From: Parapedobacter lycopersici | Lineage (GTDB): Bacteria > Bacteroidota > Bacteroidia > Sphingobacteriales > Sphingobacteriaceae | Direction of reading: 5' to 3' | Length of the DNA: 64,000 nucleotides | NCBI RefSeq assembly: GCF_024643285.1 | Contig: NZ_JAMSLW010000002.1 | Span: 310,001-374,000 of the forward strand | In this document: positions 32,867 to 40,592 of the stretch, piece by piece | How the letters are laid out: the number at the start of each line of letters is the position of its first letter | Position numbering within the stretch: position 1 is the first letter of the stretch | Position numbers and translations under genes: made by a program | The notes under the pieces: model-generated | Seen by the model: only the letters and a program-made list of their open reading frames with translations | Database searches by the model: none | Told to the model about the DNA's origin: nothing

Positions 32867-35272
32867 ATGTTAAAAAACTACTTCAAAACCGCTTGGCGGA
32901 ACCTGATCAGGCAGCGTGTTTTTTCCGTAATCAACATTGTGGGACTGGCTATCGGTCTGGCAACATGCCTCCTCATCAGCCTATTTGTAATAGACGAATT
33001 GAGTTACGACCGCTTCAACGAAAAAGCGGACCGCATTGTGCGCGTCGTGTTTAAGGGGACGGTCCGTGGTGGTGCCATCAATGAGGCCCATGTCATGCCT
33101 CCCGTGGCCCAGGCACTGAAGGCGGAATATCCCGAAGTTGAGGAAGCAACCCGGATCCGCCGCGCGGGCAAGCCATTTTTTGAAGTGGATGATAAGCTGT
33201 TTTACGAGGAAGAAACCGCCTTTGCCGACGCCAATATTTTCGATGTCTTTACACTGCCCATGCTCCATGGCGACCCGAAAACAGCGTTAACCGAACCTTA
33301 CAGCGTCGTGATCACCGAGCGGGTGGCGAAAAAATACTTCGGAAAGGAAGATGCGGTCGGACAGGAGATCCGTATCAGGGACGACGAAATGCCACTTAAA
33401 GTAACCGGCGTCATCAAAAACATACCCCGGAATTCACACTTCCATTTCGACCTGTTCGCATCCATGGCTTCATTTCCGAATGCCAATTCCACCTCGTGGA
33501 TGGAATCTGAGTTTTTCACTTACCTCGTACTGCGTCCCGGCTATGATTACAAAACGCTCGAAGCCAAACTGCCAGCCGTGTTTGAAAAATACATCAGCCC
33601 GCAGTTCCCCGAAGCGTTCGGCATGAGTTATACCGACTACCGCAAAGCCGGCAATGAAATCGGCCTCCGGCTGCAGCCGCTTACCGATATCCACCTGCAT
33701 TCGGATTTCGCGTACGACCTCAGTGCGCCGGGTGATATCCGGTATGTCTATATCTTTGGCGCCGTTGCCCTGTTTATGCTGTTAATTGCCGGCATCAATT
33801 TCATGAACCTTGCTACCGCCGGGGCATCCAAAAGAGCCAGGGAGGTGGGTGTACGTAAGGTGCTGGGCTCTGGCCGGCGGGTACTGGCCTATCAGTTCCT
33901 CACCGAATCCATCCTGATTGTTTTTATCAGCCTCCTACTGGCCATAGGTATTGTGGTTGCTGCACTGCCCCTCTTCAACCAGCTTTTGGAGGAAACATTC
34001 ACGCTGGATTTTCTGGGCAATGGCTGGGTACTTTCCGCGTTGCTGCTGCTTGGCCTGGTTGTCGGCATCCTATCGGGCAGTTATCCTGCTTTTTTCCTAT
34101 CGGCCTTTAAACCGGTAGCCGTATTGAAAGGAAAGCTGACACCCGATAATAAAGCCATTGGCCTGCGCAGCGGCCTGGTGGTGTTTCAGTTTTTTATTTC
34201 CATCGTGCTCATTTTCTGTACGATGGTCGTATACCGGCAGCTGCAATACATCCAGCATAAAAAGCTGGGATATGATAAGGAGCAGGTATTGGTCCTCCAG
34301 ACGTGGCCGTTGGGTGCCAACGAGGCAGCGTTTAAGCAGCAGCTGCTGCAGGATGCGCGGGTGATTAATGTAACCAGCTCCTCCTATGTGCCCGCGGGAG
34401 CTTCGGGCAACAATAATTTTTTTGTTCATCCTTTCGGGAATCCTTCGGATGGGGTGAAAACCTTACGGTACGACGTGGACGACCACTATCTCCAGACACT
34501 TGGGATCGAACTGAAGGCCGGCCGTAATTTTTCACCGGAATACGGCACCGATTCAGCAGCCGTTATTATCAACGAAGCGGCAGCCGTAGCATTTGGCTGG
34601 AAAGACAATGCGCTGGGGCAGGCGCTGGCAAGTCAGGAAAATAAAGCGCTAAGGGTCATCGGCGTAGTAAAGGATTTCCATTTTAAGTCGCTGCATGAGC
34701 CGATTACACCGCTGGTTATGATGATGAATGCAGGTTCTGGCAACCTCATCGTTAAGATTAAGGCCGGTGACACCGAAGGCTTTCTTCACACGCTTGAAGG
34801 GCGGTATAGTGCCTTCAACCCCGATATACCGCTTAGCTATTCTTTTCTGGATGACCGCATCACCAACACCTACCGGATGGAAATGAAAACAGGGGATATC
34901 CTGGGTATATTCGCCGGACTGACCATCTTTGTGGCTTGCCTGGGATTATTCGGGTTGGCTACATTTATGACCAGTCAGCGCACAAAAGAAATTGGAATAC
35001 GGAAAGTGCTCGGCGCATCGGTAAGCCAAGTGGTGGGTATGCTCTCCTCCACGTTTGTCAAGCTGGTGCTGATTGCGTTCCTTGTGGCAACACCCATTGC
35101 ATGGTGGATCATGAACACGTGGCTGGAAACGTTCGCTTATCGCATCGAAACACAGCTTTGGATAGCGGTATCGGCAGGCGTAATGACGCTGGCCATTGCC
35201 CTACTGACCGTTGGTTGGCAAGCGGTCAAAGCGGCCACGGCCAACCCGGTCGAATCTTTACGGGATGAGTAG
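32867..35272 (+). CDS. Two-unit FtsX/MacB-type ABC transporter permease
   Basis: 801 residues. TM1 lies at about 20-42, TM2-4 at about 293-410, TM5 at about 433-458 and TM6-8 from about 675; it ends NPVESLRDE. In the first domain it shares the MacB_PCD blocks FADANIFDVFTLPML and SVVITERVAKKYFGKEDAVG with family members. The coupling loops are GASKRAREVGVRKVLGS and TSQRTKEIGIRKVLGAS. It is a single gene under operator D, with an unusually long structured leader. Its 3' end is followed by the yceI gene on the other strand, whose terminator lies about 40 bp away. Substrate unknown. Confidence 0.93.
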   Translation: MLKNYFKTAWRNLIRQRVFSVINIVGLAIGLATCLLISLFVIDELSYDRFNEKADRIVRVVFKGTVRGGAINEAHVMPPVAQALKAEYPEVEEATRIRRAGKPFFEVDDKLFYEEETAFADANIFDVFTLPMLHGDPKTALTEPYSVVITERVAKKYFGKEDAVGQEIRIRDDEMPLKVTGVIKNIPRNSHFHFDLFASMASFPNANSTSWMESEFFTYLVLRPGYDYKTLEAKLPAVFEKYISPQFPEAFGMSYTDYRKAGNEIGLRLQPLTDIHLHSDFAYDLSAPGDIRYVYIFGAVALFMLLIAGINFMNLATAGASKRAREVGVRKVLGSGRRVLAYQFLTESILIVFISLLLAIGIVVAALPLFNQLLEETFTLDFLGNGWVLSALLLLGLVVGILSGSYPAFFLSAFKPVAVLKGKLTPDNKAIGLRSGLVVFQFFISIVLIFCTMVVYRQLQYIQHKKLGYDKEQVLVLQTWPLGANEAAFKQQLLQDARVINVTSSSYVPAGASGNNNFFVHPFGNPSDGVKTLRYDVDDHYLQTLGIELKAGRNFSPEYGTDSAAVIINEAAAVAFGWKDNALGQALASQENKALRVIGVVKDFHFKSLHEPITPLVMMMNAGSGNLIVKIKAGDTEGFLHTLEGRYSAFNPDIPLSYSFLDDRITNTYRMEMKTGDILGIFAGLTIFVACLGLFGLATFMTSQRTKEIGIRKVLGASVSQVVGMLSSTFVKLVLIAFLVATPIAWWIMNTWLETFAYRIETQLWIAVSAGVMTLAIALLTVGWQAVKAATANPVESLRDE

Positions 35273-35310
35273 CTACTGCAAGATGCCATCGGCAGCGTAC
35301 CGGTTATCAT

Positions 35311-35342
35311 AAAAAAAAGCCACCCCGGAAATCCGGGATGGC
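35311..35342 (-). terminator. Rho-independent terminator of the yceI gene
   Basis: Read on the - strand, GCCATCCCGGA and TCCGGGGTGGC form an 11-position stem with one mismatch around a short loop. It is followed by a run of eight T (35318-35311). Confidence 0.85.
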
Positions 35343-35369
35343 ATACGATATTAATAAAATTAACGATGA

Positions 35370-36053
35370 TCAGTTTACCGGGGCAGCGGCAATATCAACA
35401 CCTACCTCAAAATCCTTCGCTACAATCCAATCGGCAGGATCCGCCTCGGCAGTACCGAATTTAAGTCCCCATGCCGTACGATCTACCGTGAATTTGGCAG
35501 AAACGGATGCGACATTATTTTCTACTGCAATCCGGGCAGGGAAAGAAATATTGATGGTGCTATCCAACAGTGTCAGGTTACCACTAACGGTTTTGTTTGC
35601 TCCCTCCACCGCACTGCTTGCTGCTGTACCGGCTAAATCGGCAATGGATGTAACCTCAAAAATAGCCGTAGGGTGTGCTTCCGCATGGAAGAAGTCAGCG
35701 CTTTTTAAATGGGCCTGCAGGTCCTCCACCTTCTTATCGGCTTCCGTTACTGAAGCAGGGTCTACCCATAGGGAATTCACATCAATGGTAAATGTTCCGG
35801 CAGTAACCTGGTCACCGTCAACCGTCAGTTCGCCGGATTGGATGTTGAGTGTGCCCCACCGTGGTGCAAACCCGCCTTTATGGTAAGCCTTCCAGTTTAC
35901 GTTGCTGCTGTCCAGGTTAAGTGCATACGTAGCGCCCTGTCCTTCTGCAACGGCTTGCTTGGAATCGGTAGTCGCTTTGTCTGCACCGGGGTTGTTGCAG
36001 GAAAGGGCAAAACATGCAGCCCCTACAAAAAGTAATGTGTTAAAATGCTTCAT
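35370..36053 (-). CDS. YceI-family lipoprotein
   Basis: 227 residues. The N-terminus (MKHFNTLLFVGAACFALSCNN) is a lipoprotein signal with lipobox ALSC, so the protein is anchored to a membrane. The body is a YceI domain: an eight-strand lipocalin-like barrel with YALNLDSSNVNWKAYH near residue 45, GTFTIDVNSLW, the HLKSADFFHAEAHPTAIFEVT block typical of the family (about 115-135), and FTVDRTAWGLKFG near the end. YceI proteins bind isoprenoid or fatty-amide lipids, and the family is linked to stress and lipid transport. A box GATTTTTG on the - strand (36088-36081) is one base off the -7 consensus. The gene ends in the terminator at 35311-35342. Confidence 0.92.
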   Translation of the reverse strand: MKHFNTLLFVGAACFALSCNNPGADKATTDSKQAVAEGQGATYALNLDSSNVNWKAYHKGGFAPRWGTLNIQSGELTVDGDQVTAGTFTIDVNSLWVDPASVTEADKKVEDLQAHLKSADFFHAEAHPTAIFEVTSIADLAGTAASSAVEGANKTVSGNLTLLDSTINISFPARIAVENNVASVSAKFTVDRTAWGLKFGTAEADPADWIVAKDFEVGVDIAAAPVN

Positions 36054-36537
36054 TGTGTTTTCTGATGATTAAAATTTCTGCAAAAATCGGCAATTCAATT
36101 TAATTGTTTAAACATCTTTTTGTAATTTTATTAGTCATTTCCACTCACGGTTCTGTTTCATGCCCCCCGGGAAATGTCATCCAGCATATCAGAATGGGAA
36201 AATACAAACGTCAGAACCGGCAGACTAAAGGTCACCAGCCTGCCCTTCGGGCAGCCATTGGAAGTCTTTCGGGTAATGTTCGGGAGTTCTTCGAGTCGGC
36301 TTCGAGGCGTGTTCGACTGTTGTTCGACCTTGCTTCGGGACTTGTTCGACACGGCTTCGACTCCGCTTCGACCGCGCTTCGGGGCTCTTCGCAGTGCAAT
36401 CCGTTGCGTTCCGAAGACCTTCGGAAGATTCCCGAAGAGGTCCCGAATAAATCCCGAAGCAGGGTCGAAGCCGTATCGAAGCCTGCTGCACCGGTACCCG
36501 AACAGCGTTGAACCGCTATCCTTTTGCGATGCCGCGG
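36054..36537. other. 484-bp region without genes, carrying the 11-bp array
   Basis: It contains the yceI promoter area (36081-36088), a small hairpin CTGCCC/GGGCAG at 36240-36254 and the TTCG array at 36263-36502. Open frames in several phases run through the array, but they arise from its repetitive make-up and have no protein features I can support. Confidence 0.7.
36263..36502. repeat. Degenerate 11-bp periodic TTCG array that inverts in the middle
   Basis: TTCG starts at 36268 and recurs at 279, 290, 301, 312, 323, 334, 345, 356, 367 and 378, an exact 11-bp step, with one more at 388. Units fit the pattern four variable bases, S, TTCG, R, S. After about 20 bases the opposite orientation follows: CGAA at 36412, 433, 444, 455, 466, 477 and 499, again in steps of 11 (422 degenerate, 488 missing). 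Eleven bases is not a multiple of three, so this is not a protein repeat. It is close to one DNA turn, so all TTCG cores in an arm face the same side of the helix. It lies between phnA and yceI. I do not recognise a named family. Confidence 0.85.
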
Positions 36538-37107
36538 TTAATTCTGCCTTTTAAGGTATTTCGTCAAGATCACGATCAGCTGCCCTTCCACCCGTCCTTC
36601 CACCTGCTCGGGATTGTCTTCTACCAAACGGATGTTTTTGACTACGGTGCCCAGCTTAGCATTAATGGAGCTGCCTTTCACATCCAGGGTTTTGGTAATC
36701 ACCACGGAATCGCCGTTTTGCAGCACATTGCCATGGCTGTCTTTATGCACAACTGCTCCGGGCTGCTCGTCGGGATCTCCCCCGGCCTTTGCCCAGGCCA
36801 GCGTTTCATCGTCAAGGTAAAGCATATCCAGGTTATCGGCTGCCCAGCTTTCATTGCGTAACCGGTTAAGCATGCGCCATGCCAGTACCTGTATGGCCGG
36901 TACTTCGCTCCACATGGTTTCCGACAAAAAATGCCAGTAATGGTCTACCATCGGGGTATTGTTGTCGATCTGCATTCGACACGACTGGCAAATGGCTACT
37001 TCATTATCGGAATAACGGTCGGGAAGCACATGATAGGTCGCAATGTCCGCGGCCGACCCGCATAATTCGCATTTCCCACCACTTCTCTCGTTTAATTTCG
37101 CATTCAT
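36538..37107 (-). CDS. PhnA/YjdM-family zinc-ribbon protein
   Basis: 189 residues. The N-terminal zinc ribbon has two CxxC pairs (CELCG near residue 13 and CQSCR near 40), separated by a His/Asp-rich loop. The C-terminal part (about 115-185) is the PhnA domain: KDSHGNVLQNGDSVVITKTLDVKGSS, then GTVVKNIRLVEDNPEQVEGRVEG, a small SH3-like barrel. The gene was once linked to phosphonate use in E. coli, but the family's function is not settled. It stands as a single gene. A -7 box TAAGTTTG lies on the - strand at 37140-37133, 26 bp before the start. The 11-bp array begins just after its stop. Confidence 0.92.
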   Translation of the reverse strand: MNAKLNERSGGKCELCGSAADIATYHVLPDRYSDNEVAICQSCRMQIDNNTPMVDHYWHFLSETMWSEVPAIQVLAWRMLNRLRNESWAADNLDMLYLDDETLAWAKAGGDPDEQPGAVVHKDSHGNVLQNGDSVVITKTLDVKGSSINAKLGTVVKNIRLVEDNPEQVEGRVEGQLIVILTKYLKRQN

Positions 37108-37132
37108 GATACAGGTTCATTTATTTGAGGCG

Positions 37133-37140
37133 CAAACTTA
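37133..37140 (-). promoter_or_regulatory. -7 box (TAAGTTTG) of the phnA-like gene
   Basis: It is an exact TAnnTTTG match on the - strand, followed by GCG as is common after this box, 26 bp before the start codon at 37107. Confidence 0.6.
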
Positions 37141-37198
37141 GATAAATTCGCTTTAAGCAGCAAGACAGGTCGCGTGAGGGTCATGGACACTGTTCCCC

Positions 37199-37228
37199 AA
37201 CGGACAACGGGTGTTCGAAAATGAACGC
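37199..37228 (+). promoter_or_regulatory. 30-bp permease operator, copy E
   Basis: It is the most degenerate copy but aligns without gaps: CGGACA at positions 3-8, TGTTCG at 14-19 and GAAC at 25-28. The TTGG of the core promoter (TATTTTTGG, 37275-37283) is 81 bp from the operator start, as for copies A-C. The remaining leader to the ATG at 37432 is about 140 bases. Confidence 0.65.
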
Positions 37229-37431
37229 TTATTTTTCACTATAAAAATAAAATACACTCATTATAAGTTATTTATATTTTTGGTGCAGTTCATGTAATCC
37301 ACTTTCGGTCGATGCAACGGTGCGAATCCGGTGTCGTCTTTTGAAGTGGTTGGCAAAAAAACGGGCTGACTTTACGGGAAGGGCATCACCGAACGGGGCT
37401 GACGGCAGGGCTAACATTAAGGGTTTAAAAC

Positions 37432-39831
37432 ATGATCAAAACCTATTTCAAAATTGCCTGGAGGAACCTGGCAAAAAACAAAAAGTCGGCTATCATCAAT
37501 ATCGTCGGACTGGCGCTTGGCATGGCGGTCTTCATCCTTATTGCCCTGTGGGTGTGGGATGAATTATCCTTTGACAAATACCACGAAAACTACGACCGCA
37601 TTGGTCAGGTAGTGCAAACGCAGACGTTCAGCGGTGAGCAGTATCGAAATGTTGCCGTACCGTTTCCTTTGGGTGAAGAACTGAAAACCCAATACGGGGA
37701 TTATTTCCAATACGTAACCATGGCTTCCTGGCCCGGCGAACATGTGCTCTCACAGGCAGACAAGCTTATTTCGGAACATGGCATTTTCATGGATGCCGAA
37801 GCACCCCGGATGCTTTCCTTAGCAATTGTCGAGGGGAGCATCGATGGCCTGGCAAATCCCAACAGCATCATGCTGGCCGAGTCGACTGCTAAAGCGATAT
37901 TCGGCGATGAAAATCCATTGGAAAAGGTGCTGAAAATCAACCAGCAGCTCAGTGTTACGGTAACAGCTGTTTACCAAGATTTACCTGATAACACTTCATT
38001 CGCCAACATCAGGTTTATCGCGCCTTGGGCATTATACGTTACGTCTGAAAGCTGGATTCTTAATCAGCGGTCAAACTGGGATAACAATTCATTCCAGCTC
38101 TTTGTCCAATTAAGGAATGGGGTAACCCTCGAAACCGTAAACCGCAGCATCGTCGACGTTAAACGCAATCGTGTTGATGAGGAGCGGAAGAAACTCAATC
38201 CCCTGATTGCCATTCAACCGATGAAAGACTGGCATTTGAAAAGCGAAGGGATTATGCGGTATCCCGGTGAGCGGGGCGGCTCCATCAAATACGTCCGGCT
38301 ATTCAGCGTCATTGGTGTATTTGTGCTGTTGCTGGCCTGCATCAATTTCATGAACCTGAGCACCGCCCGTTCCGAGAAACGGGCAAAAGAGGTGGGTATC
38401 CGGAAAACCGTCGGATCGCCCCGGCAGCAATTGATCCTCCAATTTTTAAGTGAATCGGTGTTAACTGCCTGCATGGCTTTTCTATTTGCTATTTTGCTTG
38501 TATTCGTGCTACTCCCCTGGTTTAACGGGGTGGCTGGGAAAAAGCTGGAAATTCTCTGGACGAATGGATGGTTCTGGGTGGCCGGCATCGTGTTTTCGCT
38601 GTTTACGGGAATCATTGCCGGGAGCTATCCCGCCTTTTATCTCTCGTCGTTTAACCCGCTGACGGTACTCAAGGGCACCTTCCGTATCGGTTGGATGGCG
38701 GGGCTACCCCGCAAAATACTGGTAGTGGTTCAGTTTTCGGTGTCCGTGGCCCTCATCATTGGCACCATTGTGGTTTTCCGGCAAATCCAGCACACCAAAG
38801 ACCGGCCGGTGGGATATAACCGTGACCGGTTGATGATGGTCGAAATGAAAACATCGGATTTCTATGGAAAATTCGATGTCTTACGCAGCCAGCTTAAAGA
38901 AAAGGGGGCCATTGAGGAACTGTCGGAATCTTCCAGCCCGATGACTGCCGTCTGGTCTAATCAAGGCGGGTTCACCTGGCCGGGGAAAGATCCGGCACTG
39001 CAAACCGATGTTGCAACGATCTGGGTGACACATGAATTCGGGAAAACTGTAGACTGGCAGATCAGGGAAGGACGCGACTTTTCCAGGGAATTCGGCACGG
39101 ATTCCACAGCCGTGATTATCAACGAGGCTGCAGCAAAATACATGGGTGTTGCAGACCCCGTAGGCATGACCATCACAGCTGGTGATCTGGGCGGTGGGGA
39201 CTATCATATCATCGGGGTCGTCAATGACCTGATCATGGACTCCCCCTTCCAACCGGTGAAGCAAACCTTCTATTTCATGAATTACGGCATGGTAAATTGG
39301 ATAAACCTGAAACTCAATGCGCGGAAAAGTACAGCCGAATGCCTCGCACTGATCGAGCAGACGTTCAGGGAAGTAATCCCCAATGCGCCGTTTGAGTACC
39401 AGTTTGTGGATGAAGGCTATGCGGCCAAATTCGCACAGGAGGAGCGCATTGGCAAGCTGGCCACGTTCTTTGCCACATTAGCTATCGTGATCAGCTGCCT
39501 GGGTATTTTCGGGCTCGCCTCTTTCGTAGCGGAGCAGCGCACCAAGGAAATCGGGATACGGAAGGTCGTAGGGGCCAGTATCTTCCAATTGTGGCGGTTG
39601 CTTTCCACAAATTTCGTTATACTCGTACTGATTTCTTGTCTCGTTGCAAGTCCGGTAGCTTATTATTTCCTGGAGGACTGGCTGCAGAATTACGAATACC
39701 GGGCGACCATTCCCTGGTGGGTATTTGCCGTCGCCATGGGTGGCGCACTGCTGATCACGATGCTGATTGTCAGCCTGCAGACGATACGCGCAGCGAGAAT
39801 GAATCCGGTCGAGTCTTTACGCGACGAATAA
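37432..39831 (+). CDS. Two-unit FtsX/MacB-type ABC transporter permease paired with an ATPase
   Basis: 799 residues. TM1 lies at about 20-42, TM2-4 at about 288-405, TM5 at about 427-450 and TM6-8 from about 673; it ends NPVESLRDE. It is the sibling of 3907. The coupling loops are RSEKRAKEVGIRKTVGS and AEQRTKEIGIRKVVGAS. It is the only permease of the eleven with an ATPase gene next to it, 95 bp downstream on the same strand. The pair therefore most likely makes one complete transporter: a single chain with both permease units plus an ATPase dimer. It is preceded by operator E. Whether the system exports a compound or acts on lipids or lipoproteins like MacB or LolCDE cannot be told from sequence. 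Confidence 0.94.
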   Translation: MIKTYFKIAWRNLAKNKKSAIINIVGLALGMAVFILIALWVWDELSFDKYHENYDRIGQVVQTQTFSGEQYRNVAVPFPLGEELKTQYGDYFQYVTMASWPGEHVLSQADKLISEHGIFMDAEAPRMLSLAIVEGSIDGLANPNSIMLAESTAKAIFGDENPLEKVLKINQQLSVTVTAVYQDLPDNTSFANIRFIAPWALYVTSESWILNQRSNWDNNSFQLFVQLRNGVTLETVNRSIVDVKRNRVDEERKKLNPLIAIQPMKDWHLKSEGIMRYPGERGGSIKYVRLFSVIGVFVLLLACINFMNLSTARSEKRAKEVGIRKTVGSPRQQLILQFLSESVLTACMAFLFAILLVFVLLPWFNGVAGKKLEILWTNGWFWVAGIVFSLFTGIIAGSYPAFYLSSFNPLTVLKGTFRIGWMAGLPRKILVVVQFSVSVALIIGTIVVFRQIQHTKDRPVGYNRDRLMMVEMKTSDFYGKFDVLRSQLKEKGAIEELSESSSPMTAVWSNQGGFTWPGKDPALQTDVATIWVTHEFGKTVDWQIREGRDFSREFGTDSTAVIINEAAAKYMGVADPVGMTITAGDLGGGDYHIIGVVNDLIMDSPFQPVKQTFYFMNYGMVNWINLKLNARKSTAECLALIEQTFREVIPNAPFEYQFVDEGYAAKFAQEERIGKLATFFATLAIVISCLGIFGLASFVAEQRTKEIGIRKVVGASIFQLWRLLSTNFVILVLISCLVASPVAYYFLEDWLQNYEYRATIPWWVFAVAMGGALLITMLIVSLQTIRAARMNPVESLRDE

Positions 39832-39926
39832 GCGAATAATGAGATCCTTTACGTGATGAGTAATCTGGGATGGATGACAGACTTCCGATTATCGGATTAA
39901 AAATAGCCGATACCAAATAAAACAAC

Positions 39927-40592
39927 ATGATCGAATTAAAAAACATCTTCAAATGGTACAAGGTTGGGGGAAACCGGGCCTTCGTACTCAAAGACATTAA
40001 CCTGCGCATCGCCGCAGGCGAGTTTGTATCTATTATGGGCCCATCGGGTTCTGGCAAATCCACCTTGCTTCACATCCTGGGGCTACTTGACGAGCCCGAT
40101 GAAGGCGAATATATCTTCCTGGACGAAAATGTGCTCGGCCTAAAGGAAAAGCAGCGATCCGCGCTATATAAACAACACATTGGCTTCGTGTTTCAGGCTT
40201 ATCACCTCATTGACGAACTCACCGTATACGAAAATATTGAAACGCCATTGATCTATAAAAACTTCAAAAGCAGTGAACGAAAAGCCATCGTGGCTGAAAT
40301 GCTCGACCGTTTTGGCATCGTGGGTAAAAAGGACCTGTTCCCGACCCAGCTGTCCGGCGGCCAGCAGCAGCTGGTGGGCATTGCCCGGGCACTGGCCATC
40401 AAGCCCAAATTACTGCTCGCAGATGAGCCTACCGGCAACCTCAACTCCAAGCAGGGTGAAAGCATTATGGAGCTGTTTAAGCAGCTTAATGAAGAAGACG
40501 GGGTAACCATCATTCAGGTGACGCACTCCGAAAAGAATGCCGAATACGGCAACCGGATCATTGAATTACTGGATGGGCAGCTGGTTAGTTAG
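39927..40592 (+). CDS. LolD/MacB-type ABC transporter ATPase
   Basis: 221 residues, the normal length for a stand-alone ATPase of this class. Walker A is GPSGSGKST (about 38-46), the Q-loop is in FVFQAYH, the signature is LSGGQQQ, Walker B is LLLADEP and the H-loop His is in VTHSEKN. The D-loop reads GNLNS, where LolD and MacB usually have GNLDS, so Asn replaces the conserved Asp. It hydrolyses ATP on the cytoplasmic side to drive an FtsX-type permease. It is the only ATPase in a window with eleven such permeases, so it may serve several of them. Its last 8 bases overlap the 3' end of the converging lipoprotein gene at 40585. Confidence 0.95.
   Translation: MIELKNIFKWYKVGGNRAFVLKDINLRIAAGEFVSIMGPSGSGKSTLLHILGLLDEPDEGEYIFLDENVLGLKEKQRSALYKQHIGFVFQAYHLIDELTVYENIETPLIYKNFKSSERKAIVAEMLDRFGIVGKKDLFPTQLSGGQQQLVGIARALAIKPKLLLADEPTGNLNSKQGESIMELFKQLNEEDGVTIIQVTHSEKNAEYGNRIIELLDGQLVS

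Larger units (their letters stand above)
37108..37431. other. 324-bp divergent intergenic region (phnA-like / permease 37432)
   Basis: It holds the phnA -7 box (37133-37140), operator copy E (37199-37228) and the core promoter (37275-37283). The leader after it contains GGTGCGAATCCGG (37320-37332), which looks faintly like part of a cobalamin riboswitch but lacks the other conserved elements. Confidence 0.55.

Noticed and set aside
36104-36554. Open frames through the TTCG array on both strands (up to 135 residues)
   Set aside because: They exist because the array lacks stop codons in several phases. The 11-bp step shifts the frame in every unit, and no frame has protein-like features or a good start.
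37290-37340. Cobalamin-riboswitch-like piece (GGTGCGAATCCGG) in the leader of 37432
   Set aside because: Only this short piece matches. The other conserved boxes and the pairing core are not present, and the gene is not linked to cobalamin.
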